This document shows, piece by piece, positions 16,532-24,349 of a stretch of 64,000 nt of DNA. Within the stretch, counting starts at the first letter, position 1, and each line of letters begins with the position of its first letter. The stretch is from Ancylobacter sp. SL191. GTDB lineage: Bacteria > Pseudomonadota > Alphaproteobacteria > Rhizobiales > Xanthobacteraceae. The notes beneath the pieces are model-generated. The model saw nothing but the letters and a program-made list of their open reading frames with translations, did no database searches and was not told where the DNA came from. The stretch covers positions 2,269,001-2,333,000 of the forward strand of contig NZ_CP113056.1 in assembly GCF_026625645.1 (NCBI RefSeq), written 5' to 3'. The position numbers were made by a program, and so were the translations under genes.

Positions 16532-18154
16532 TCAATCGACTGCGATGAGGTGGCGCACCACAGGCTTGTCCGCCTCGCGGTGGAAGGCGTGGATCGCCGC
16601 CTGCACCTCCGCATCCGCATGGGACACGCGATGGTGCTGGCGCAGGTGCTCGGCCCAGGATTCGACCATGAACCATTCGGTGACGAGGGTCGGATCCGCC
16701 GCATCCTCCATCACGCCCCAAGTATAGGCGCCGTCGCGGCGACGGGCGTCGGCGAGGCGCCGGAGCGCGGTGAGGAAGGCGGAACGGTCCTTAGAATCAA
16801 TGCGATACTCGATCTGGACGAGCACCGGGCCACGGTCGCCGGGCACGGGTTCGGCGAGGATCGGCTCCGGCCAGTGGTTGGACGGCGCGAGGTCCGCCTC
16901 GCCTTTGGGCAGGCCGATGTGGTGGACGATCAGGCCAGTGAGGGTAAGTCCCGCCGCCGAGACCAGCAGCGTGCCGGCGAGCCCGAGCTCCTGCGCGATG
17001 AACCCCCAGCCAAGGCTGCCGCCGGCCATCGCGCCGTTGAACACGGTGAGGTAGACCGCGAGCGCCCGGCCGCGCACCCAGTTCGGCAGGATCGCCTGCG
17101 CGGTGGCATTGAGCGTCGTCAGCGCGACGATCCAGGCGGCGCCCATCAGCATGAGGATGACCAGCGCCAACGCCTTCGGCGGGCCGGCCGCCAGCGCGGC
17201 GGAGGCCGTCGCCGTGGCGATGGCGGCGGCGAGCATCAGCCTGTCCGCGCTCAGCCGGTCGCGCAGGCGCGGCAGCAGCAGCGCGCCGATAATGGCGCCG
17301 ACGCCGACCGAGCCGAGCAGGATGCCGTAGAACGCCGCGTCGCCTTTGAGGATCTCCCGCGTCACCAGCGGCAGCAGCGCCCAGACCGCGCTGGCGAAGG
17401 CGAAGAACACCGCCGCGCGCAGCAGCACGACATGCAGTTCGCGGCTGGAGCGGGCATAGCGCAGCCCGGCGCGGAAGGCGCCGCCGAAACGCTCGCTCAG
17501 CTCGTCCTGCGTGGCCGCCGGGCGCTTCCACCACAGCAGCGCCGAAACCACGATGAAGTAGCTCGCGACATCCGCGCCATAGGTCACGGCCGCGCCGAAG
17601 GCGGCGAGCAGCAGGCCGCCCACCGCCGGGCCGATGGAGCGGGCGATGTTGATGCCGAGCGAGTTGAGCGCCACCGCGCTCTTGAGTTCGCCGCGCGGCA
17701 CCAGCTCGGGCACGATGGACTGCCAGGTCGGCCCCATCAGCGCCGCGCCGATGCCGCCGACGAAGGTGAGCATGATGAGCGCCGAGACGGTGACGAGCCC
17801 GGAGGCCGAGAGCAACATCAAGGTCGCGCTCACCGCGCCGAGCAGGATCTGGATGAAGATCAGGAACTTGCGGCGGTCGAGAATATCCGACAGCACGCCG
17901 GCCGGGATCGCCAGCAGGAAGATCGGCAGCATGCCGGCGGCCTGCACCGCGGCGACGGCGGTCGGCGATGCCGAGAGGTCGGTAACCAGCCAGGCGCTCG
18001 CCACGTCGCGCATGAAGGTGCCGGTGTTGCCGAGCACGGTCGCCGCCCACAGCACGGCGAAGACCGGCCGGCGCAGCGGGGCGAAGCTGCCGGGGGAGGG
18101 CGTGGCGGCGGGCGCGGCGGCGTGGGGCGGCTGGCCCGTCTCTGGCTGGCGCAT
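16532..18154 (-). CDS. MFS_3 family exporter with C-terminal cytoplasmic domain
   Basis: A 540-residue major facilitator of the EntS-like/transmembrane secretion effector type. About 12 hydrophobic segments cover residues 20-420, with AIPAGVLSDILDRRKFL as the loop 2-3 motif and GPTWQSIVPELVPRGELKSAVALN typical of the MFS_3 family. The last 95 residues after the membrane part (QIEYRIDSKDRSAFLTALRR onward) form a soluble ferredoxin-like, monooxygenase-like domain, as usual in this family. ATG 18154 has AAGGA seven bases upstream; a longer Arg-rich frame upstream overlaps the previous gene and is rejected. It follows the amidohydrolase by 17 bases, so it probably exports a substrate or product of that enzyme. 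Confidence 0.88.
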   Translation of the reverse strand: MRQPETGQPPHAAAPAATPSPGSFAPLRRPVFAVLWAATVLGNTGTFMRDVASAWLVTDLSASPTAVAAVQAAGMLPIFLLAIPAGVLSDILDRRKFLIFIQILLGAVSATLMLLSASGLVTVSALIMLTFVGGIGAALMGPTWQSIVPELVPRGELKSAVALNSLGINIARSIGPAVGGLLLAAFGAAVTYGADVASYFIVVSALLWWKRPAATQDELSERFGGAFRAGLRYARSSRELHVVLLRAAVFFAFASAVWALLPLVTREILKGDAAFYGILLGSVGVGAIIGALLLPRLRDRLSADRLMLAAAIATATASAALAAGPPKALALVILMLMGAAWIVALTTLNATAQAILPNWVRGRALAVYLTVFNGAMAGGSLGWGFIAQELGLAGTLLVSAAGLTLTGLIVHHIGLPKGEADLAPSNHWPEPILAEPVPGDRGPVLVQIEYRIDSKDRSAFLTALRRLADARRRDGAYTWGVMEDAADPTLVTEWFMVESWAEHLRQHHRVSHADAEVQAAIHAFHREADKPVVRHLIAVD

Positions 18155-18171
18155 GTCGGTTCCTTCGCGGT

Positions 18172-20142
18172 TCAGACGGCCCAGCAGGCGCAGCCGAGCG
18201 CGCCCCAGAAGCTGCCGGCATCGCCCGCCGGCACGCTGCTGCCCCAGGCGGCCGCATGATTGTGGCCGTGCACGCCGCAGTCCTTGGCGCAGCCGCACAG
18301 CCGTGCGAACCGGCTACCCGGCTTGCTGGCCTGCGCCCGCTGCTGGTAGCCGCCAAAGGTCCGCACCGGCGACCAGTCGGGCATGGCCGGCGGCAGGTCG
18401 GGGGCGAGGTCGGCGAAATCCCCATTGCCATGGACCGGGCGGCCGCCGAGCAGGGTCAGCGCTGCGGTGATGTCCATGATCGCGTCATCCGGCACGGTGA
18501 AGTAATCGGCATTGAGCACGACGAGGTCGGCGAGTTGGCCCGGCGCGATCTGCCCCTTCTTGCCCGGCTCGTTGGAGAACCAGGTGTTCGCTTCCGTCCA
18601 CAGCCGCAACGCGGTTTCGCGGTCGAGGCGGTTGGACGCGGGATAGAGCGCGAGCCCGCCCAGCGTGCGGCCGGTCACCAGCCAGGACAGCGACACCCAC
18701 GGGTTGTAGGAGGCAACGCGCGTGGCGTCGGTGCCGGCGCCGACCGGCACGCCCATATCGAGCATGCGGCGGATCGGCGGCGTGCGCTCGGCGGCCTTGT
18801 GGCCATAGCGCTCGGTGAAATACTCGCCCTGAAACGCCATGCGGTGCTGCACGGCGATGCCGCCGCCAAGCGCGGCGATGCGTTCGATGTTGCGGTCGGT
18901 AATGGTCTCGGCGTGGTCGAAGAACCAGTGGATGCCGTCGAGCGGGATGTCGCGATTGACCGTCTCGAACACGTCGAGCGCGCGGGAGATGGTCTCGTTA
19001 TAGGTGGCGTGCAGGCGCCACGGCCAGTGGTTCTCGGCCAGGAGGCGGATGACCGGTTCGAGATCGCCTTCCATGGAGGGCGGCATGTCCGGCCGTTCGA
19101 CGCGGAAATCCTCGAAATCGGCGGCGGAATAGACCAGCATCTCGCCGGCGCCATTGGCGCGGTAGAGGTCGTCGCCCTGGCCAGGCGTGACCTGCGCCGA
19201 CCAGCGGGTGAAGTCCGCCAGCTCCTCTTTCGGTTTCTGCGTGAACAGGTTGTAGGCGATGCGCACGGTGAGGTCACCCTCGCGGTGCAGTTCCTCGATG
19301 ATCGCGTAATCGTCCGGGTAATTCTGGAAGCCGCCGCCAGCGTCGATCACGCCGGTGACGCCCAGCCGGTTCACCTCGCGCATGAAGTGGCGGGTCGAGT
19401 TCTTCTGGTAGTCGGGCGGCAGCTTCGGGCCTTTGGCCAGCGTGGAATAGAGGATGGTGGCGTTGGGCTGGGCGAGCAGCAGCCCGGTTGGGTTGCCGCG
19501 CGCGTCGCGCACGATCTCGCCGCCCGGCGGGTTCGGCGTGTCCTTGGTGTAGCCGACCACGCGCAGCGCCGCGGCGTTCAGCAAGGCGCGGTCATAGAGG
19601 TGGAGGATGAACACCGGCGTGTCCGGAGCGACCGCGTTGATTTCCTCGATGGTCGGCAGGCGCTTTTCGGCGAACTGATGCTCGGTGAAGCCGCCGACCA
19701 CGCGCACCCATTGCGGGGCAGGGGTGTTGTCGACCTGACGCTTCAGCATCTCCATGGCATGGGTGAGCGAGCGCACCCCGTCCCAGCGCAGCTCCATATT
19801 GTAGTTCAGCCCGCCACGGATGATGTGCATGTGGCTGTCGATCAGGCCGGGAATGACGCGCCGCCCGCCGGCATCGATGGTCTGCGTCATGGGGCCGGCG
19901 AGTGCCATCACCTCCGCCACGCTGCCGGCGAGCAGCACCTTGCCGTCCTTCACGGCCACGGCCTGCGCTTGCGGGTTCGCACGGTCGAGCGTCGTCACGC
20001 GGGCGTTGATGAGCACGAGGTCGGCGGTGCCGGGCGCATGGCTGGGCGCATTCATGGCTGTCGTCTCCGCATGGGTGGGGCGCGGCAGGCCGGCGGCGAG
20101 GGCACCGGCGATGAAGGCGCGGCGGCTGGGCGTTCCGGCCAT
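18172..20142 (-). CDS. Exported YtcJ-like metal-dependent amidohydrolase with Cys/His-rich tail
   Basis: A 656-residue amidohydrolase superfamily enzyme. The N-terminus SRRAFIAGALAAGLP is a Tat-type twin-arginine signal, implying export of a folded metalloprotein. The metal site begins with GLIDSHMHIIRGG (His104, His106). Later conserved pieces include HATYNETISRALDVFE, HWFFDHAETI and VPVGAGTDATRVASYNP, then WLVTGRTLGG and GQLADLVVLNADYF, as in YtcJ/exoenzyme-regulatory-like proteins. The last about 50 residues are unusual for the family: LCGCAKDCGVHGHNHAAAW and a final GCACW give a possible extra metal site or disulfides. Flanked by the XapX gene and the MFS exporter. Substrate unknown. Confidence 0.87.
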   Translation of the reverse strand: MAGTPSRRAFIAGALAAGLPRPTHAETTAMNAPSHAPGTADLVLINARVTTLDRANPQAQAVAVKDGKVLLAGSVAEVMALAGPMTQTIDAGGRRVIPGLIDSHMHIIRGGLNYNMELRWDGVRSLTHAMEMLKRQVDNTPAPQWVRVVGGFTEHQFAEKRLPTIEEINAVAPDTPVFILHLYDRALLNAAALRVVGYTKDTPNPPGGEIVRDARGNPTGLLLAQPNATILYSTLAKGPKLPPDYQKNSTRHFMREVNRLGVTGVIDAGGGFQNYPDDYAIIEELHREGDLTVRIAYNLFTQKPKEELADFTRWSAQVTPGQGDDLYRANGAGEMLVYSAADFEDFRVERPDMPPSMEGDLEPVIRLLAENHWPWRLHATYNETISRALDVFETVNRDIPLDGIHWFFDHAETITDRNIERIAALGGGIAVQHRMAFQGEYFTERYGHKAAERTPPIRRMLDMGVPVGAGTDATRVASYNPWVSLSWLVTGRTLGGLALYPASNRLDRETALRLWTEANTWFSNEPGKKGQIAPGQLADLVVLNADYFTVPDDAIMDITAALTLLGGRPVHGNGDFADLAPDLPPAMPDWSPVRTFGGYQQRAQASKPGSRFARLCGCAKDCGVHGHNHAAAWGSSVPAGDAGSFWGALGCACWAV

Positions 20143-20148
20143 GGGAGG

Positions 20149-20421
20149 TCAGCTCCGGTGCGCGGCATCGTCGTCGGCGTCCCTCATGCGGCCCGGCAGG
20201 CGGCCGAGCACATGGTTCGAGCAATCGGCAAGGCCGATGGCCGTCTTCAGCCCGTCGCCCTTCCACAGATGGCGGGCCACCGGCACGATCTGCTCGCCGA
20301 TGAGGATGCCGAGCAGCCCGATGAGCGCCACGACGGGCGGGGCCGGCGAGCGCACATTCACGAGGCTGTAGACGATGCCGACAAGCACCCCGGCGGCGAG
20401 GGAGGCGAGATAGAGCTTCAT
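20149..20421 (-). CDS. XapX-domain small membrane protein
   Basis: A 90-residue protein with two hydrophobic segments: LYLASLAAGVLVGIVYSLV, then VALIGLLGILIGEQIVP after RSPAPPVV. The pattern R-S-P-A-P-P between the two segments followed by a GLLGxxxGEQ helix is the XapX (DUF1427) signature. The ATG at 20421 begins MKLYLASL as in the family; a longer frame would add 24 Pro/Ala residues. It lies between the isochorismatase-like and amidohydrolase genes with short gaps, so it is in the same operon. XapX proteins often neighbour hydrolase genes, but their role is unknown. Confidence 0.82.
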   Translation of the reverse strand: MKLYLASLAAGVLVGIVYSLVNVRSPAPPVVALIGLLGILIGEQIVPVARHLWKGDGLKTAIGLADCSNHVLGRLPGRMRDADDDAAHRS

Positions 20422-20489
20422 CGGCGGATGTCCCGGTGCCGGGAAGAGAAAAGCCGGCGCGTGTCGCGCGCCGGCAGGTGCCCGGAGGA

Positions 20490-21143
20490 TCAATGGCCCT
20501 CGGAAGCGCCGAACATCGTCTTGGCGTAGATGATGCCGAGGCCATAGGCGCCGCCATATTTCTTGGCGATGCCGGTGGTCAGCTCATAGGTCTCGGTGCG
20601 CGCCCAGTCGCGCTGGAGTTCGAGCAGATATTGCAGCGAGGTCATCGGCCGCACGCCGGCATGGATCATCCGCTCCATGGCGCGCTCATGCGCCTCGTCG
20701 GAGACGTCGCCGCAGGCATCGGCGATGACATAGACCTCGAAGCCCTGATGCAGCGCCGAGAGCGCCGGGCCGACGATGCAGACGCTGGTCCACAGGCCCG
20801 CGAGCACGATGCGGCCCTTGCCGATGCGGTTCACCTCGTCGATGACGGCGGCGTCTTCCCAGGTGTTCATCGAGGTGCGGTCGAACAGCTTCTGGCCGGG
20901 GAAGGCCTCGGTGATCTCGCTGAACATCGGGCCGGAGAAGCTTTTCTCGGCGACCGTGGTGAGGATGGTCGGCACCTTGAAGCCGGCGGCAGCGTGGGAG
21001 ATCAGCGCCGCATTGTTGCGCAGGGTGACGGCGTCGATCGACTTGGTGGCGAAGGACATTTGCGACTGGAAGTCGATCATCACCAGCACATGATTGGTCG
21101 CGTCGATCAGGGCCTTGCCGGGGGTGGGGGTTGCGGTGGGCAT
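20490..21143 (-). CDS. YcaC-like isochorismatase-family hydrolase
   Basis: A 217-residue cysteine hydrolase of the YcaC group. Asp24 in VLVMIDFQSQM and Cys122 in GLWTSVCIVGPAL are the expected catalytic residues, and SEITEAFPGQKLFDRTSMNTWED is typical of the group. There is no signal peptide, so it is cytoplasmic. It is the first gene of a four-gene minus-strand unit with the XapX protein, exported amidohydrolase and exporter. YcaC homologues have no well-defined physiological substrate. The operon suggests degradation or detoxification of an amide- or ester-bearing compound with export of a product. Confidence 0.88.
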   Translation of the reverse strand: MPTATPTPGKALIDATNHVLVMIDFQSQMSFATKSIDAVTLRNNAALISHAAAGFKVPTILTTVAEKSFSGPMFSEITEAFPGQKLFDRTSMNTWEDAAVIDEVNRIGKGRIVLAGLWTSVCIVGPALSALHQGFEVYVIADACGDVSDEAHERAMERMIHAGVRPMTSLQYLLELQRDWARTETYELTTGIAKKYGGAYGLGIIYAKTMFGASEGH

Positions 21144-21260
21144 GGGACTCGTCCTCGGATCCTCGTGGCGACAGCGGACCGTAGAAGTCGAGACGCGGTG
21201 GCAACAATTGTCCGGGGGAGGGGGGAGCCTAGCGCCTGAGGATAGGCCGACCGCACGCTC

Positions 21261-21650
21261 TCAGCTCATGCACGAGGTGAGCAGGGCGAGCAGGCGCTCG
21301 GGCTCCAGCGGCTTCGGCAGATAGCCGAGCGCGCCATATTGCAGGGCGCGCGCCTCGGTCGGCGCGTCCGGCGAGCCGACCATCACGATGACGGGCACCG
21401 GCAGGCCCCGCCCACGCAGCGTGTGCAAGAGGCCGAGCGCGGTCATGCCGGGCAGCCGCATCTCGCTGAGAATGGCGCGGATCTCCGCGATCCACGGGCA
21501 GGCGAGCAGATCGGCGGGGGTGGCGAAGGTGCAGGCGGCAAAGCCCAGCGCGTCAACGAGATCGGCAATGGCCGCCCGATGCGCCGGGCTGGTGTCCAGG
21601 ATGGCGACGAGATCGCGCTGCCTTTCGCTGCCGGGCCTCGTGTCCGCCAT
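21261..21650 (-). CDS. Degenerate response-regulator receiver protein (phospho-acceptor Asp replaced by Glu)
   Basis: A 129-residue stand-alone receiver-like protein. Its order of elements follows a CheY fold, including MRLPGMTALGLLHTLRGRG, IVMVGSPDAPTEARALQYGA and GYLPKPLEPERL with the conserved Lys113. The phospho-acceptor aligns to Glu63 (LSEMRLPGM rather than LxDxRLPGM), and the acidic pocket near residue 19 is reduced to one Asp (AILDTSPAHR). Glu can mimic a phosphoryl-Asp, so it may be constitutively active or a non-phosphorylated partner. It lies 93 bases after a complete FixJ-type regulator gene on the same strand and may modulate that two-component system. No output domain is present. 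Confidence 0.75.
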   Translation of the reverse strand: MADTRPGSERQRDLVAILDTSPAHRAAIADLVDALGFAACTFATPADLLACPWIAEIRAILSEMRLPGMTALGLLHTLRGRGLPVPVIVMVGSPDAPTEARALQYGALGYLPKPLEPERLLALLTSCMS

Positions 21651-21743
21651 CTGTCTCGCGGCTCCCCGCGGCGGACGACACGCCGCCGGGTACCAGCATC
21701 AGGCGCGTGAACGCGCGCCGCAACTATACGCCGGGGTAGTGGT

Positions 21744-22376
21744 CTACGCCTTCGCGGTATCGCGGCCGGTATCCTCGGCCAGCCGGTCGGCGATGCGCAC
21801 CAGCTCGATCAGCGAGCGGGCCTTGAGCTTCTGCATGATCTGGGCGCGGTGGACCTTTACCGTCACCTCGCTGAGATTGAGGCCGAAGGCGATCTGCTTG
21901 TTCATCTGCCCGCTGGCGACGAGCGGCAGGATTTCCCGCTCACGCGGCGTCATGGCGCTGTAGCGGCGGCGCAGATCCGCCAGCGTGGCGTCCTTGTCGC
22001 GGCGGGCGCGGTCGAGCTCGATGCCCTGATGCACGGCGTCGAGCAGATCCTGGTCGCGGAACGGCTTCATCAGGAACTCGATGGCCCCCGCTTTCATCGC
22101 CGCGACCGACATCGGCACGTCGCCATGGCCGGTGATGAAGATCACCGGCGTGGCGATCTGCCGGCGGCGCAGCTCGCGCTGGAATTCCAGCCCGCTGGAA
22201 CCGCGCAGGCGCACGTCCAGCACCAGGCAGCTCGGGCGCTCGGGCTTCTCGGCGTCCAGAAAGGCCTGCGGGGACTGGAAGGTCGCCACCTCATAGCCTT
22301 CCGAGGCCAGAAGGCTCTCGAGGGAGGCGAGCACGTAGCGGTCGTCATCCACCACATAGACCATCGACCGGGTCAT
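21744..22376 (-). CDS. FixJ/TtrR-type response regulator
   Basis: A 210-residue two-component regulator. The receiver has acidic residues in VYVVDDDRYVL, phospho-acceptor Asp54 in CLVLDVRLRGSSGLEFQ, the switch region FITGHGDVPMSVAAMKAGA and Lys in FLMKPFRD. The output is a LuxR-type HTH (MTPREREILPLVASGQMNKQ, LSEVTVKVHRAQIMQKL). It follows the histidine kinase gene by 11 bases, so the two are cotranscribed partners. The pair is divergent from the tctCBA operon and probably controls it, as two-component systems often do for this class of transporter. The target is inferred from position. Confidence 0.9.
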   Translation of the reverse strand: MTRSMVYVVDDDRYVLASLESLLASEGYEVATFQSPQAFLDAEKPERPSCLVLDVRLRGSSGLEFQRELRRRQIATPVIFITGHGDVPMSVAAMKAGAIEFLMKPFRDQDLLDAVHQGIELDRARRDKDATLADLRRRYSAMTPREREILPLVASGQMNKQIAFGLNLSEVTVKVHRAQIMQKLKARSLIELVRIADRLAEDTGRDTAKA

Positions 22377-22387
22377 TTCCCGACCTC

Positions 22388-23998
22388 CTATGCGTTGTCA
22401 TGTGCCGGCAGGATGGCCGATGGCAGCGAGAATTGAAAGACGGCGCCTGTCGTTCCGCCCGGCGGCGTGGGTGCCGCCCACAGCCGGCCGCCATGCGCCT
22501 CGACCACGGCGCGGCAGAACATCAGCCCCATGCCCATGCCGCCCGCCTTGGTGGAAACGAAGGGGTCGAACAGGGTCTGCGCCACCTCGGGCGCGATGCC
22601 CGGCCCATTGTCCTCGACGCTGACCAGAACCTCGTCCGGGTCGCGGTGGCAGGTGCGGACCACGACCTGGCGCGGCCATGTCCCGCTGCCGCGCAGCGCG
22701 TCCATGGCGTTCTCGATCAGGTTGCGCAGCACCTGCCCGAGCTGCACCGCATTGCCGATGACCGGCGGCAGGTCGTCCGCCAGGACCGCGCGGATCTCGA
22801 TGAATTCATGCGTCGATTCCGAGCGGGCGACCTCCACCGCGGCCGCGACGAGGCCGTTGAGGTCCAGCTCGGTGCGTTCCTGCAGCTCCTTGGTGAACAT
22901 GGAGCGGATGCCGGTGACGATGCTGCTGGCGCGGTGGCCGTCCTCGACGATGTGGCGCAGCGCCGCCTCCGCCCGGTCGAGGCGCGGCTCGCTCTTGACC
23001 AGCCAGCGCAGACCGGCATTGGCGTTGGTGATCATGCTGGTGAGCGGCTGGTTGATCTCATGGGCGATGGAGGCCGACAGCGCCTCCATGGCGGTGAGCC
23101 GGCTGCGCCGCAGGCGCCGCTCGGCGGCGATGGTCCGGGCCAGCCGGCCATAGACCTGCGTGCTCTCCACCAGCAGGACGAGGAGCACGATGGACGCGGC
23201 GAGGAGCCCGTAGAGCCGCCCGGCCCACCAGCCGACGCCGAGGCGCACGCCGCCACCGAGGAAGGAGATCAGCAGCAGCTCGACCGCCAGCGAGAACATC
23301 ACCAGCGCCACCCAGATGTCGAGCTGGCTCTGGCGGCGGGCCAGCAGCAGGGCGATGACGAGCAGATAGAGGCTGAGGGCGGCGATCGGCACGATCTGCC
23401 AGAGGGTCGCGACGTTGCGGCTATCCCGCATGAAGAGCGGCAGCGCCTCGCTCCCCCCGATGATCGCCGCCAGCAACAGCGCGGCGCCGCCGAGGACGAG
23501 GGCCAGGCTGAGGGCGATATGGTGGCCGGTGGCGGTGCTGGCCCGCGTCGCCCGTGGGGCCAGCGCGTAGGCCAGCACAAACAGCGGAAAGCCGATCCGG
23601 CGCAGCGCGGCGATGGCAGCCGTGGTCTGCAGGCCCATGTCGATGCCGTAAGCCGTGAACACGCCGGGAAAGGAGATCGCCCAGGCCGGCACCAGCACCG
23701 CCGAGAACAGATAGCCCGAGGCAAGACAGAGCAGCGCCGGCGAACGGCGCAGGCTGTAGAGCGCGAACAGCAGCGCGGCGGTGATGAGTTCGAGCAGCAG
23801 GATCGCCGCCGCATAGGCGGGCAGCAGCATTTCGGTGTGATAGGTCGGCAGGCGCGCGAAGGGCATGGTGAGCGCGAAGCTGGCGACGATCAGCAGCGAC
23901 AGCGCCACCGCCACGCCGATCCAGGTGCCCTTTGCCAGCGAGGTGACGAGCGGCGACTGCACCGCCGCGCCGAGCGCGCTCTCATCCTTGTTCGGCAC
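22388..23998 (-). CDS. Membrane sensor histidine kinase with MASE4-like sensor
   Basis: A 536-residue kinase. Residues about 25-285 hold eight or so hydrophobic segments resembling the MASE4 integral membrane sensor (FARLPTYHTEMLLPAYAAA is a good match to its early motif). The HisKA dimerisation domain follows, with phospho-His313 in SASIAHEINQPLTSM. The HATPase domain has N box LIENAMDALRG, G1 VEDNGPGIAPE and G2 GGMGMGLMFCR. MASE4 domains lack a periplasmic loop, so the signal is probably membrane-soluble or intramembrane. The partner is the adjacent FixJ-type regulator. The promoter presumably lies in the AT-rich divergent region. Confidence 0.88.
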   Translation of the reverse strand: MPNKDESALGAAVQSPLVTSLAKGTWIGVAVALSLLIVASFALTMPFARLPTYHTEMLLPAYAAAILLLELITAALLFALYSLRRSPALLCLASGYLFSAVLVPAWAISFPGVFTAYGIDMGLQTTAAIAALRRIGFPLFVLAYALAPRATRASTATGHHIALSLALVLGGAALLLAAIIGGSEALPLFMRDSRNVATLWQIVPIAALSLYLLVIALLLARRQSQLDIWVALVMFSLAVELLLISFLGGGVRLGVGWWAGRLYGLLAASIVLLVLLVESTQVYGRLARTIAAERRLRRSRLTAMEALSASIAHEINQPLTSMITNANAGLRWLVKSEPRLDRAEAALRHIVEDGHRASSIVTGIRSMFTKELQERTELDLNGLVAAAVEVARSESTHEFIEIRAVLADDLPPVIGNAVQLGQVLRNLIENAMDALRGSGTWPRQVVVRTCHRDPDEVLVSVEDNGPGIAPEVAQTLFDPFVSTKAGGMGMGLMFCRAVVEAHGGRLWAAPTPPGGTTGAVFQFSLPSAILPAHDNA

Positions 23999-24150
23999 CG
24001 GGCCCCCGTCATCTCCGCCGCGCCGTTCGTCAACCGAGCAACAGGCGCGGGCGCCAGCCTAACATGCCGCCGCCGGCAGCGCCGCTTTCGCTGTGGGAGA
24101 GATGAGGAAAGCACCCATGTTTCCTACCCATACTCTATCAAATCAGCCAT

Positions 24151-24195
24151 ACCAATACGGCATTGGTTCATGCCAAATCGTACATTTTAATGTAC
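24151..24195. promoter_or_regulatory. Two candidate operators upstream of tctC
   Basis: Perfect inverted repeats ACCAAT/ATTGGT with a five-base spacer and GTACATT/AATGTAC with a two-base spacer, 13 bases apart, located 35-80 bases upstream of the proposed -35 element. They are plausible sites for the adjacent FixJ-type regulator. Inferred from symmetry only. Confidence 0.45.
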
Positions 24196-24229
24196 TTATC
24201 GGTCTATGGCGGCGGGTTTAAGCCTGAGA

Positions 24230-24259
24230 GGTTGACTAAAGGTTCAACCAATATATAAC
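24230..24259 (+). promoter_or_regulatory. tctC promoter with overlapping inverted repeat
   Basis: TTGACT (24232-24237), 16-base spacer, TATAAC (24254-24259): a good sigma70-type promoter, 91 bases before the tctC start. An inverted repeat GGTTGA (24230-24235) / TCAACC (24244-24249) overlaps the -35 element, as expected for a repressor or promoter-bound activator site. Confidence 0.6.
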
Positions 24260-24349
24260 CAAATAAAAATCGGTATGGTTCGATCCAGCCGGCGGGCCGC
24301 GAACGGTCCGGCAAGATCACGGCGCGTCCAGCGCCTCGGGAGGAAGCCA

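Larger units (their letters stand above)
23999..24349. other. AT-rich divergent intergenic region between the histidine kinase and tctC
   Basis: A 351-base gap without a gene, clearly less GC-rich than its surroundings between 24110 and 24285. It contains two inverted repeats, ACCAAT-ACGGC-ATTGGT (24151-24167) and GTACATT-TT-AATGTAC (24180-24195), plus a tctC promoter with a third inverted repeat described separately. No small gene or structured RNA was recognised in it. Confidence 0.75.
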
